Positions 33,261 to 40,376 of a stretch of DNA of 40,376 nt are shown piece after piece. Under the pieces are notes generated by a model, which ran no database searches, had not been told where the DNA came from, and saw only the letters and a list, made by a program, of their open reading frames with translations. The DNA is from an uncultured Acetatifactor sp. Lineage in GTDB: Bacteria > Bacillota > Clostridia > Lachnospirales > Lachnospiraceae. A program made the position numbers and the translations under genes. Position 1 is the stretch's first letter. Each line of letters starts with the position of its first letter. The stretch covers positions 1-40,376 of the forward strand of contig CANQWM010000026.1 of NCBI GenBank assembly GCA_947627535.1, written 5' to 3'.

Positions 33261-35147
33261 TCATTTCCGTTCACGTCTTTCAGGCTCTCTCGCACCTTTC
33301 GGGACTCTTCTGACGTCTGCGGGCACACTCTTGTACACCGCAACGCTCCTGGGAGGGATCCTGGCAAGGAGCTGTTCGCTGCCTTCCTTCTCCTGACCGG
33401 CCATTTCTTCAGCAGTGGAAAGCACAAGCTCCCAGCGATTCCCCTTCGGCGGCCTTGGCATAGCAAGCTCATGGCTTTCCCAATGCATATTCATAGCCAG
33501 ATACAGAAGGCCGTCGCTCTCCGGCGTCACATATTTTTCGCACAGCAGGATTCCTATATAGCGGAAATAGCTCTCAGTCTGCGGTCTCCAGGCATTCTGG
33601 CCGTGGTAGGACAGGTCGGGGTAACCGCAGGCAAGATCATCCATCAGCCGCAGCTCCTCCGCGGGGTGCAGGATGGGATGCTCCCTGCGTAACGCCACAA
33701 GTTCCTTCCAGAACGCCAGAATCTCCCTGTTCTTTCCCACACAGCTCCAATCCAGCCAGGCAACCGCATTGTCCTGACAGTAGGGATTGTTGTTCCCGCG
33801 CTGAGAATTGCCGAACTCGTCTCCCATAAAGATCAACGGTGTAGACTGAGACAGGAGCAGAAGGCACATGGCGTTCTTGATCTGTCTGACGCGGAGCTGT
33901 CTGACCTTCCGCTTCCGGCTCGGTCCCTCCTCGCCGCAGTTCCAGCTGCAGTTGCCGTCGGTGCCGTCCCGGTTGTCCTCCCCGTTCGCCTCATTATGTT
34001 TACGGTCATAAGAGACCAGATCCGCCAGGGTAAAGCCGCTGTAATTTGTCAGATAATGAATACAGCCCGCCTGTCCCGGAATATGGCGCAGATGGTAGAG
34101 CACACTGTTCAGCATGCCGTCGTCCCCCTTCAGATACCGGCGCATATCATAACACCAGGCGTCATTGTATTCCGCCAAATGGGGATATGCCGGGCGCTCT
34201 CCGGATCTGTAGAGCCCCTCCACATCAAACCCATAATACCAAAGCTTCGTGTCGGCCAGCGCGTCATCCGCAGCCAAAGTCTGCGCAGGAATGTCCTCTC
34301 CCATCAGGTGAAACCCGTCCACATGATATTCCAGAACCCAAAAGCGCAGGATTTCAGGAATCTCGCTGCGTTTTACCTCTCCCGGAAAATAAAACTGCAT
34401 CACAAGCTCCATCCCGTTTTCGTGGAGTGCCTTCACCAGGGTCTTAAACTCCCGCGCAGGGTCTCCGGAAGCCGCGTAGCCCGCCTTGGGTGCGTAATAA
34501 CAGCCTCTCTTATATCCCCAGTAATTCAGCTTTTTCCCTGCGTTCTCCGCATGTCCCCGCAGTTCCTTCAAAAGCTGCGTCTCCTCCTCTTCGGCAAGCT
34601 CCGCAAACTCATAGGCCGGCTGCAGTTCCAGTGTAGTAACTCCGATTTCCTTCAGGTAAGGAAGTTTTTCCAGAATGCCTGCAAATGTCCCCCTGTGCTC
34701 CACGCCGGAAGAGACATGCTTCGTGAACCCCCGCACATGCATACAGTACACCAACGCCTGATCATATGGGATCCTGGGCGGTCTGTCCTCTTCCCAGTCG
34801 AAGTCATCTTCCAGGAAGCCTGCCCTCATGGCGGCCGACGTCCTCTCCCGCCCGTAAGACGAAATTCCGGGAAATACCCGTCCTCTCTCGTCCGGTATCC
34901 GTCTGTCCCCCTCATAAAACTGATAGGTGATCTTTGAAGCGTCAAAGCCGTCTACTGTCTTACAGTAAACATTGCCTACCCGCTCCTGCGGCAGAAAAGG
35001 AATGCGGGAAAGCATCTTCCCCGTTTCCCTGTCAAACAACAGTATCCCGCAGACCGGCTCTCTGGACACGAACGCAAAGCGCAGCTTTCCATCTTCTTTA
35101 TGGGCTCCCAGCGGGTATGGTTTTTTCCGGGCAAACAAATCTGTCAT
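33261..35147 (-). CDS. GlgX-like glycoside hydrolase family 13 protein lacking catalytic residues (pseudoenzyme)
   Basis: 628 residues. The overall architecture is a debranching-type GH13: N-terminal beta domain (about 1-110), barrel (about 130-470) and C-terminal beta domain. GlgX landmarks remain: GFTLADLVSYDRKHNEANGE (371-390), NRDG, SWNCGEEG and IFMGDEFGNSQRGNNNPYCQD. But region I is FYFPGEV, region II is VDGFHLM (Asp nucleophile replaced by Met281, Arg by His280), region III has no Glu (KLWYYGFD), and region IV reads NYSGF where H-D-G-F is expected. A glycan-binding or regulatory role is likely, not debranching. The ATG at 35147 has GGAGG five bases upstream. First gene of a three-gene operon. 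Confidence 0.85.
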   Translation of the reverse strand: MTDLFARKKPYPLGAHKEDGKLRFAFVSREPVCGILLFDRETGKMLSRIPFLPQERVGNVYCKTVDGFDASKITYQFYEGDRRIPDERGRVFPGISSYGRERTSAAMRAGFLEDDFDWEEDRPPRIPYDQALVYCMHVRGFTKHVSSGVEHRGTFAGILEKLPYLKEIGVTTLELQPAYEFAELAEEEETQLLKELRGHAENAGKKLNYWGYKRGCYYAPKAGYAASGDPAREFKTLVKALHENGMELVMQFYFPGEVKRSEIPEILRFWVLEYHVDGFHLMGEDIPAQTLAADDALADTKLWYYGFDVEGLYRSGERPAYPHLAEYNDAWCYDMRRYLKGDDGMLNSVLYHLRHIPGQAGCIHYLTNYSGFTLADLVSYDRKHNEANGEDNRDGTDGNCSWNCGEEGPSRKRKVRQLRVRQIKNAMCLLLLSQSTPLIFMGDEFGNSQRGNNNPYCQDNAVAWLDWSCVGKNREILAFWKELVALRREHPILHPAEELRLMDDLACGYPDLSYHGQNAWRPQTESYFRYIGILLCEKYVTPESDGLLYLAMNMHWESHELAMPRPPKGNRWELVLSTAEEMAGQEKEGSEQLLARIPPRSVAVYKSVPADVRRVPKGAREPERRERK

Positions 35148-35254
35148 CGTTCCTCCATCCGACAGCGGCACGGCGTGTCAGCGCCCTGTAACCGCTTATC
35201 TCTCTTCATTCGCCGTTCAGGCGGCAGCGGGGTATTGGACCGTCACTTAATGCT

Positions 35255-35283
35255 ATTATAGTCAATATCGCGGAAAATCACAA
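35255..35283 (-). promoter_or_regulatory. Promoter of the GlgX-like operon
   Basis: Minus strand TTGTGA, 17-base spacer, consensus TATAAT. Its -35 box is one base from the -35 box of the divergent CapA promoter. Confidence 0.82.
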
Positions 35284-35284
35284 G

Positions 35285-35315
35285 TTGACAAATCAGAAAA
35301 ATAGTTTATTATACG
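35285..35315 (+). promoter_or_regulatory. Promoter of the CapA-like gene
   Basis: Consensus TTGACA at 35285-35290 with TATACG at 35310-35315 (19-base spacer; a closer TTATTATA gives 17). A leader of about 200 bases follows, containing 21-base repeats. Confidence 0.68.
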
Positions 35316-35406
35316 ATACATAGCGGCATTACAGACGCTGTACCCAGGAAATAAGAAAGGAATGCAGAAAAAAAGAAAGCTAAGAAAGCTAAGTAAGAAA
35401 AATAGA

Positions 35407-35469
35407 AAATCTAAGAAATGAAGTAAGAAATCTAAGAAATGAAATAACAAATCTAAGAAATGAAATAAG
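35407..35469. repeat. Three 21-base tandem repeats in the capA leader
   Basis: Units of the form AAATCTAAGAAATGAAATAAG at 35407-35427, 35428-35448 and 35449-35469, with one or two changes, preceded by a degenerate purine-rich stretch from about 35370. The plus strand is nearly free of C over about 170 bases. The transcript should be unstructured. Confidence 0.85.
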
Positions 35470-35521
35470 AAAGCAAAGAAATCAGAGATTCCCAGAGATT
35501 TCGGAAAGGAAAAACATAAGA

Positions 35522-36838
35522 ATGCGATTATTCCATAAGAAAAGACAAAAACGGCCAGTACTTCCGGTGCTTCTGCTGTTATGCATGATTTTTTCGGGCT
35601 GTGCACTCCCGCCCTCTTTCAGGCCTGCCGCCGGCAGCACCGCCGAAGGAACAGATTCTCCGGCGGAGGTATGGACGTCTGTTCCGGCGCTGACGCCTTC
35701 CCCTTCGCCGACACCCACACCCCAGCCCACCGAAGAACCGTTCCAGGAGTATGATATCACGCTGATGGCCCTTGGCGACAACCTGATGCACATGGGTATC
35801 GTAAACACGGGCAAAGGAAAAGACGGGAACTATGACTATACCTTTTTATTTGAGAACATAACAGAATATATCGACAGGGCGGATATCCGCGTTATCAACC
35901 AGGAGACGATCTTCGGCGGAAACTCGCTTGGTTTCTCCGGATTCCCCTATTTCAATTCTCCCACGGAGGTGGGCGACGCCATCGCAAAGGCTGGCTTTAA
36001 CGTTGTGCTTCACGCCACCAACCACGCAGCGGATCAGGGCCTTGCCGGAATTGAAAACTGCGCGGCTTTCTGGGCCGGATACCCGGATATTCTGATGACG
36101 GGAATCTGCGGAGAAGAACCGGCGGACCGGATCCCGCTTTTAACGGTGGGCGATGTTACCTTCGCCGTTCTGAATTACACATACGGCCCCAACATGGGGA
36201 CGCTCCCCTCCTCCCTGAGAGGCCATCTGAATATGCTGTGCGCCTATGACGAGAAGACCGGTGCCATAGATTTTACCAGCCTGAATCCCCAGGTTCTCGA
36301 GGACATTCAGGAGGCAGAACAGCTGGCGGACATTGTTCTCGTCTTCCCCCATTGGGGAACAGAATATCAGTCCTCCCCCTCCAGCTATCAGATCCGGTTT
36401 GCCAACGCTATGGCGGAGGCCGGAGCGGATGTGATCATCGGCACGCATCCCCATGTGCCGCAGCCTGTGGAATGGATCACTGCCGAGAACGGTCACAGGA
36501 CCCTATGCTATTATTCTCTCGGCAACTATGTTTCCACCCAGAAGCAGGCGGAATGCATGCTGGAGGAAATGGCCTGGGTCACCTTCCATGTCGCTGAGGA
36601 TGGAATAACCGTGGAGGAAGAAAAAAGCGGCGCACTGCCGCTGGTCTGCCACTACAAAAGCGGCCCCGTCCGCCTTGTGGGCGTTTATCCCCTGGATGAG
36701 TACACGGAAGAACAGGCCGCAAATCACGGGATCTGGAGCTACGGCGGGGTTCCTCTCCACCTGGCGGATCTGCAGAGCCACGCCAAAGAAATCCTTGGAG
36801 AAAGGATGCTGACTCCCGCAGATATCCTTTCTCCCTGA
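35522..36838 (+). CDS. CapA-like lipoprotein (PGA_cap metallophosphatase fold)
   Basis: 438 residues. Lipoprotein signal with Cys27 in F-S-G-C, a Thr/Pro/Ser linker (about 40-75), then a PGA_cap domain (PF09587). Metal-site motifs: LMALGDNLMH (Asp86), VINQETIFGG, ATNHAADQG, FPHWGTEY and GTHPHVPQPVE. Found on the outer membrane face; the family takes its name from poly-gamma-glutamate capsule work but many members have unknown substrates. The ATG at 35522 follows GGAAAGG at long spacing. It stands alone; its stop is one base from that of the convergent NlpC/P60 gene. Confidence 0.87.
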   Translation: MRLFHKKRQKRPVLPVLLLLCMIFSGCALPPSFRPAAGSTAEGTDSPAEVWTSVPALTPSPSPTPTPQPTEEPFQEYDITLMALGDNLMHMGIVNTGKGKDGNYDYTFLFENITEYIDRADIRVINQETIFGGNSLGFSGFPYFNSPTEVGDAIAKAGFNVVLHATNHAADQGLAGIENCAAFWAGYPDILMTGICGEEPADRIPLLTVGDVTFAVLNYTYGPNMGTLPSSLRGHLNMLCAYDEKTGAIDFTSLNPQVLEDIQEAEQLADIVLVFPHWGTEYQSSPSSYQIRFANAMAEAGADVIIGTHPHVPQPVEWITAENGHRTLCYYSLGNYVSTQKQAECMLEEMAWVTFHVAEDGITVEEEKSGALPLVCHYKSGPVRLVGVYPLDEYTEEQAANHGIWSYGGVPLHLADLQSHAKEILGERMLTPADILSP

Positions 36839-36839
36839 T

Positions 36840-38258
36840 CTAGTCAATTACATTTTTTACACCCAATATGGTGTCATAGTCGGCTTTTCCGATAATTACG
36901 CCCTTTCGGGAGTTCGCGGCATGAATGATCTCGCCGTTGCCAATATACAGCGCGACATGCGTACACTTTCCCGACGAACCGTAACAAATGATGTCACCGG
37001 GCTGAGCCTGGCTGTAATCCACGGAACGACCCGCCTTGGAAAGCTGCCCTTCCGGCGTCCTGCTGAGAGAGTATCCGAATTCCTTGTAGATCAGGCTGGT
37101 AAAGCCCGAGCAGTCCGTTCCTCCCGCCAACGTCTGACCGCCGTGCACATACTTGTTGCCAAGATACTGCATGGCATAATCAACGATCTGCTGACGAAGT
37201 TCTTCGTTTGTGGAATAAGAGGTATCCGGGGGAGCGACATTTATCACGGTACTCTCAGCCGCCTGTTCTTCAGGCACACGTTTTCTCTCCTCCAGCGCTT
37301 TCTTTTCCGCCAGTTCCCTGGCCTCTTCCTCCAGCGTTTTCGCGTAGACAAATTCTTCGGACACCGTCACATACTGCGCGGCCACATAACCGGTCGATCT
37401 GTCGGTATACTGCACTTTGAGCCAATCCCCAAGATCCTCCAGGATTTTTACTCTTTCCCCTCTGTCGATATACCCTACCCGGGACGCCTCGATATCAGGC
37501 TGTTCCCTTACATTCAGCCTGTCTGCGGTCACATCGGCGTAGCGGGTCACATAATCGTCTACCACTGCCACGGCCGCGTCCCCATAAATAAAAAATTCGG
37601 CTTTGATATACCCCTCCACATTGCCGGACACGATCTGGAACCAGTCGTTTCCCTCACCGGCCACAGCCAGGATGTGCGCCACCGCGCCGTCATAGATCTT
37701 TCCCACAATATCGCTCTCGGTGGTAGGCTGCGACCGTACATTGACATATTTCTTTACATCGGCGATGGCAAGATCCGCGTATTCGCTCTCTTCCTCCGGC
37801 TCCGGGACAAAATTATCCGCCAGCATGAGGTCCGACGCCATGTCCCCCGCCGTCACGACACCGCCTTCGTTTTCCGTTCCGTCCGCGTCTTCCGAACCGC
37901 CGACAGCAGACAAGCCTGCAGCGCCATCCTTCATAGCGTCGAAACAGACCTGAATACCCGCCTCCGGATAATAGGGATCTCCCTTCCCGAAAGCTTCCCG
38001 GCCGTCGTCTTCCGCGTCATCGTCCCCCGAATCGTCATCTCCCGAGCCGTCGTCTTCCATGCCAGTCTCTTCCATATTGGCCTCTTCCGGTCCGTTCCAT
38101 TCCTCATTTTGCGGAATGACCGTCTCAGCATTCTCATTCTCCTGCAAGACCGTCTCCGTACTGTCATCTGCCGCCTTTGCATAGGTGATTCCCGCTGCCA
38201 GGACCAAACCACAGACCATCACCACGGCACAGATCATTGTCATCACTCTGTATTTCAT
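36840..38258 (-). CDS. Secreted NlpC/P60 peptidoglycan hydrolase with two SH3b domains
   Basis: 472 residues. Signal peptide (about 1-29, ending A-K-A), an acidic low-complexity linker (about 32-95, rich in Asp/Glu), two bacterial SH3 domains (about 165-225 and 240-300), a charged linker and a C-terminal NlpC/P60 domain with catalytic Cys383 (GTDCSGF), His434 (CTHVALYIG) and His446. Cleaves stem-peptide bonds in cell-wall turnover. GAGGGATGG precedes the ATG at 38258. Own promoter at 38366-38394. Confidence 0.92.
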   Translation of the reverse strand: MKYRVMTMICAVVMVCGLVLAAGITYAKAADDSTETVLQENENAETVIPQNEEWNGPEEANMEETGMEDDGSGDDDSGDDDAEDDGREAFGKGDPYYPEAGIQVCFDAMKDGAAGLSAVGGSEDADGTENEGGVVTAGDMASDLMLADNFVPEPEEESEYADLAIADVKKYVNVRSQPTTESDIVGKIYDGAVAHILAVAGEGNDWFQIVSGNVEGYIKAEFFIYGDAAVAVVDDYVTRYADVTADRLNVREQPDIEASRVGYIDRGERVKILEDLGDWLKVQYTDRSTGYVAAQYVTVSEEFVYAKTLEEEARELAEKKALEERKRVPEEQAAESTVINVAPPDTSYSTNEELRQQIVDYAMQYLGNKYVHGGQTLAGGTDCSGFTSLIYKEFGYSLSRTPEGQLSKAGRSVDYSQAQPGDIICYGSSGKCTHVALYIGNGEIIHAANSRKGVIIGKADYDTILGVKNVID

Positions 38259-38365
38259 GTTCCATCCCTCGTAGTTCCGGGACGCGAGAAAATCATTACA
38301 AATTTCTAACAATTTTTAACCGAAAGTAAATTATATTCCGGCTCTCTTTCCCCTGAATAATGGGT

Positions 38366-38394
38366 AGTATACCATATTCGGCCCTGGACTTCAA
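38366..38394 (-). promoter_or_regulatory. Promoter of the NlpC/P60 gene
   Basis: Minus strand TTGAAG, 17-base spacer, TATACT, about 108 bases before the ATG. Confidence 0.78.
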
Positions 38395-38449
38395 TAGTTT
38401 TGGCTTATATTTGTTACAAAATTATTACAATAATTCTCTCCGTATTCTC

Positions 38450-38564
38450 CGTGCCCGTCTATTCCTTCGTCCTATATGAGTTCAGCCCTGCAGGGTTCCT
38501 CACTTATCCCGGGGATTGTGTCCGACGTTTCCATCAGGTTCCAATACGGGATTAGAGATGGATG
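38450..38564 (+). pseudogene. Decayed fragment of an Rpn-type gene
   Basis: Matches 39548-39662, inside the intact gene downstream, over about 115 bases with many substitutions and one missing base. It translates as PVYSFVLYEFSPAGF then CVRRFHQV, against PVYTIVLYEFSPAEF and YVHRFHQV in the intact copy, then shifts frame and stops (TAG). No start codon or C-terminal part remains. Confidence 0.85.
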
Positions 38565-38605
38565 AAAATGCCTTATCCCTCATGTTGAAATGAAAAAACA
38601 GGACG

Positions 38606-38662
38606 AAACTGATATGTGGAAAACAAATTGATACGTGAAAAACCAACTGATACGCGGAAAAT
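38606..38662. repeat. Three 19-base direct repeats (ACTGATAYGTGGAAAA type)
   Basis: Units at 38606-38624, 38625-38643 and 38644-38662 share A-A-x-T-G-A-T-A-C/T-G-T/C-G-x-A-A-A-A, with 4-5 differences among them. They lie just after the Rpn fragment. The next 390 bases up to 39051 are A/T-rich, with no gene or clear promoter that I can support. Confidence 0.8.
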
Positions 38663-39050
38663 TTTGCTTTACATTCTGTTTTGCCTGTGTTATTATCATT
38701 TTGTCTTATTCATGGTCCTACGGGCCGTCAGGTTTACGGTTTGCGGCGCTTCGCCGGATTTTCCAAAACAGGAAATGTTGTTTCATAAACGGGCAGTGCA
38801 CCATGAGGGCCGGGAATGTCTATGGCATGGATTGCATTGAGGCGTCTGTAGCGTTTACGATAGTTTTAACATTTGCGTTCTATATTTACATTTAAAATTT
38901 GTGACTTTGTGACGTTCTAAGCACCAGAAGTGTCTTTCAAACCATCCTAAAAGCATATTTCAAGATCAGTACAAAATTCATTCAGAATCAAGCCGAGATA
39001 AAATTTTACAAAGAAAGCAAAGATCTGCTTTACCGGAGGAAAAACAGCTT

Positions 39051-40220
39051 ATGCAGAAAAACAACTTACAGCAGTACTTTCCCATGATCCGCACCCGCAA
39101 GGAACTCTTGCGGGAAATTGGCGCCAATCCCTCTCTTAAAACTCTGTTCAACACCCTGAAACCGGAACGTCAGCAGGAATTTCTAAACTTCTGCAGCGGC
39201 GTCAAGGGCGTCCGTCTTCTCTATGACTCTTTTTTTAAGGCAGTCATGGATCCCGACCGGGATCCCTCTCGGCTGAGCAACTTCCTCTCGCTTCTCCTGC
39301 AGCGGGAGGTCACCGTCGTCTCCGTCCTCTCCAACGAAGGACAGATTATGCCGGACACGTTAGTCGTCATGGATCTCATCGTACGCCTGGAAGACGGCAG
39401 CATCACCACCGTGGAGGTCCAGCGTTACGGCTACGCCTTCCCCGGCCAGCGGGCCGCCTGCTATTCCGCGGATATGCTGCTTCGGCAGTACAAGCAGAAG
39501 CGGGATCAGGCCTCCGCCAACGGGACGCGCATGAACTACCGGAGCCTGCGCCCCGTCTATACCATCGTCCTGTACGAATTCAGCCCCGCAGAGTTCCACG
39601 CTTATCCTGGGGATTATGTCCATCGTTTTCATCAGGTTTCCAATACGGGATTAGAGATGGACCTATTGGAGGAATATATCTTTGTTCCCCTTGACATCTT
39701 AAAGGAAATCGTCCAAAATAATGGTATCAGAAACCAATTGGAAGCCTGGCTGGCATTTTTCTGCATGGATGAACCGGAGTGGGTCCTGAAATTGTCAGAA
39801 AACTATCCCATGTTCCGAAAGATGTATGAGGAAGTCTATGAGATGTGCCGGAATCTGGAGGGAGTGATGCAGATGTATTCCAAAGAACTGAGGGAATTGG
39901 ACAGCAACACGGTACAGTACATGATCGACCAAATGCAGGAGGACCTCAACAGGAAGGACACTGAGCTCAGCCAGCAATATGCCCAACTCAGCCAGAAGGA
40001 TGTCCTGCTCAGCCAGAAAGATACTCAACTCAGTCAAAAAGATAAAAAGATCAGAGATCAAGCCGCAAAGCTCAACCAGAAGGATACTCAACTCATCCAG
40101 AAAGATAACCAGCTCAGCCAGCAGAACGCCCAACTCAACCAGCAGGAAAATCTGATTGCTGAATTACAGAACCAGATTCAGGAAATGAAAAAACTTCTGG
40201 ACGAAAATCCGAAACTTTAA
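39051..40220 (+). CDS. Rpn/PD-(D/E)XK nuclease family transposase-like protein with coiled-coil tail
   Basis: 389 residues. N-terminal nuclease domain (about 55-240) with the active-site pattern Asp108 in LVVMDLIVRLEDG and Glu122 in VEVQRYG, typical of recombination-promoting Rpn proteins. From about 291 to the end the protein is a coiled coil made of seven-residue repeats (QLSQKDT type), rich in Gln/Leu/Lys/Asp. Rpn proteins nick or cut DNA and raise RecA-independent recombination; whether this one mobilises DNA is unknown. GGAGG lies ten bases before the ATG. A decayed partial copy lies about 500 bases upstream. Confidence 0.87.
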   Translation: MQKNNLQQYFPMIRTRKELLREIGANPSLKTLFNTLKPERQQEFLNFCSGVKGVRLLYDSFFKAVMDPDRDPSRLSNFLSLLLQREVTVVSVLSNEGQIMPDTLVVMDLIVRLEDGSITTVEVQRYGYAFPGQRAACYSADMLLRQYKQKRDQASANGTRMNYRSLRPVYTIVLYEFSPAEFHAYPGDYVHRFHQVSNTGLEMDLLEEYIFVPLDILKEIVQNNGIRNQLEAWLAFFCMDEPEWVLKLSENYPMFRKMYEEVYEMCRNLEGVMQMYSKELRELDSNTVQYMIDQMQEDLNRKDTELSQQYAQLSQKDVLLSQKDTQLSQKDKKIRDQAAKLNQKDTQLIQKDNQLSQQNAQLNQQENLIAELQNQIQEMKKLLDENPKL

Positions 40221-40376
40221 GTATGGCTTTGGTTAAACTTACCGCGGGGCCATTTCGCCACCGAAGAAGACCGCAGTTACGGTCTTAACTGCTGGGCCAC
40301 CCTTTCTAGAGCCGCCACACGGGAGAAATTAAAAATGCTTGCCATAGATATCGGGGAATAGCAAGTTGCTGTCGCC
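40221..40376 (+). other. Unassigned 3' flank with a short open frame
   Basis: After the Rpn stop TAA, the same frame is open to a TAG at 40359-40361 (46 codons, with L-S-R-A-A-T-R-E-K and M-L-A-I-D-I-G-E). There is no start codon with a ribosome binding site near its beginning. It may be a relic of a longer C-terminus or of another gene. A small GACCG/CGGTC hairpin lies at about 40270-40285. Nothing else is supported. Confidence 0.35.

Noticed and set aside
35262..35606. Minus-strand frame with FLDFLLHFLD-type repeats
   Set aside because: It is the translation of the 21-base repeats in the capA leader, overlaps the capA start and has no credible start region.
38606..38662. CRISPR array
   Set aside because: Repeats are head-to-tail with no spacers, and no cas gene is nearby.
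38616..38895. Small plus-strand frames between the Rpn fragment and the intact gene
   Set aside because: No ribosome binding site, part of the sequence is the 19-base repeats, and the two overlapping frames disagree in phase.

Overview
This is a chromosomal window from a moderately GC-rich Firmicute, most likely a member of the Lachnospiraceae. Supporting signs are AGGAGG-type ribosome binding sites, TTGACA/TATAAT-like promoters with 17-base spacers, short clostridial-type SerA and SerC, a clostridial glycogen gene set, a 12-cysteine small protein of the kind found in clostridia, and an Rpn/PD-(D/E)XK transposase-like gene with a coiled-coil tail. Most genes are on the minus strand. The region is housekeeping (amino acid biosynthesis, tRNA modification, cell wall, glycogen), broken by small mobile or repetitive pieces.

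Layout, left to right. (1) 1-2188: a lipoprotein/permease/ATPase ABC uptake operon of the TrpXYZ type. The ATPase gene is interrupted after its first 16 codons by what looks like the 5' end of a group II intron that runs off the window. (2) 2210-9367: one minus-strand operon from a promoter at 9339-9367: argH, asd, a PAS-GGDEF-EAL c-di-GMP protein, topB and a left-handed beta-helix transferase. (3) 9420-11106: a divergent NitT/TauT-type ATPase and permease pair with no binding protein, then tRNA-Thr(CGT) on the minus strand with promoter and terminator. (4) 11195-17022: a MITE-like repeat, a TM-helix mechanosensitive-type channel, glgB with an unusual Ala/Lys/Glu-rich tail, a DUF1015 protein and a second short repeat. 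(5) 17048-19411: serC-serA, transcribed from a promoter preceded by a 23-base tandem repeat. (6) 19463-26014: leuB, ilvD, a small membrane protein, ilvB and an L,D-transpeptidase, all minus strand, with leuB promoter-proximal. (7) 26046-28875: vanY-like carboxypeptidase, tgt and yajC, with yajC having its own promoter and a strong terminator. (8) 29059-32116: a membrane protein divergent from aroC, and a lactonase-fold protein convergent with aroC. (9) 32203-35283: a GlgX-like protein with no catalytic residues, a DUF5662 protein and a Cys-rich peptide in one operon. (10) 35285-38394: a CapA-like lipoprotein convergent with an SH3-NlpC/P60 hydrolase. (11) 38400-40376: accessory DNA with a decayed fragment of an Rpn-type gene, three 19-base direct repeats and an intact Rpn-type gene.

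The biosynthetic genes supply arginine, the aspartate family, serine, branched-chain amino acids and chorismate. GlgB belongs to glycogen metabolism. CapA, NlpC/P60, VanY-like and L,D-transpeptidase act on the envelope. The strongest items for a second look are the intron-split transporter ATPase, the conserved-looking GlgX pseudoenzyme with its two odd operon partners, and the duplicated and decayed Rpn element with its repeats. All names rest on sequence motifs and family recognition by eye; no database search was run.
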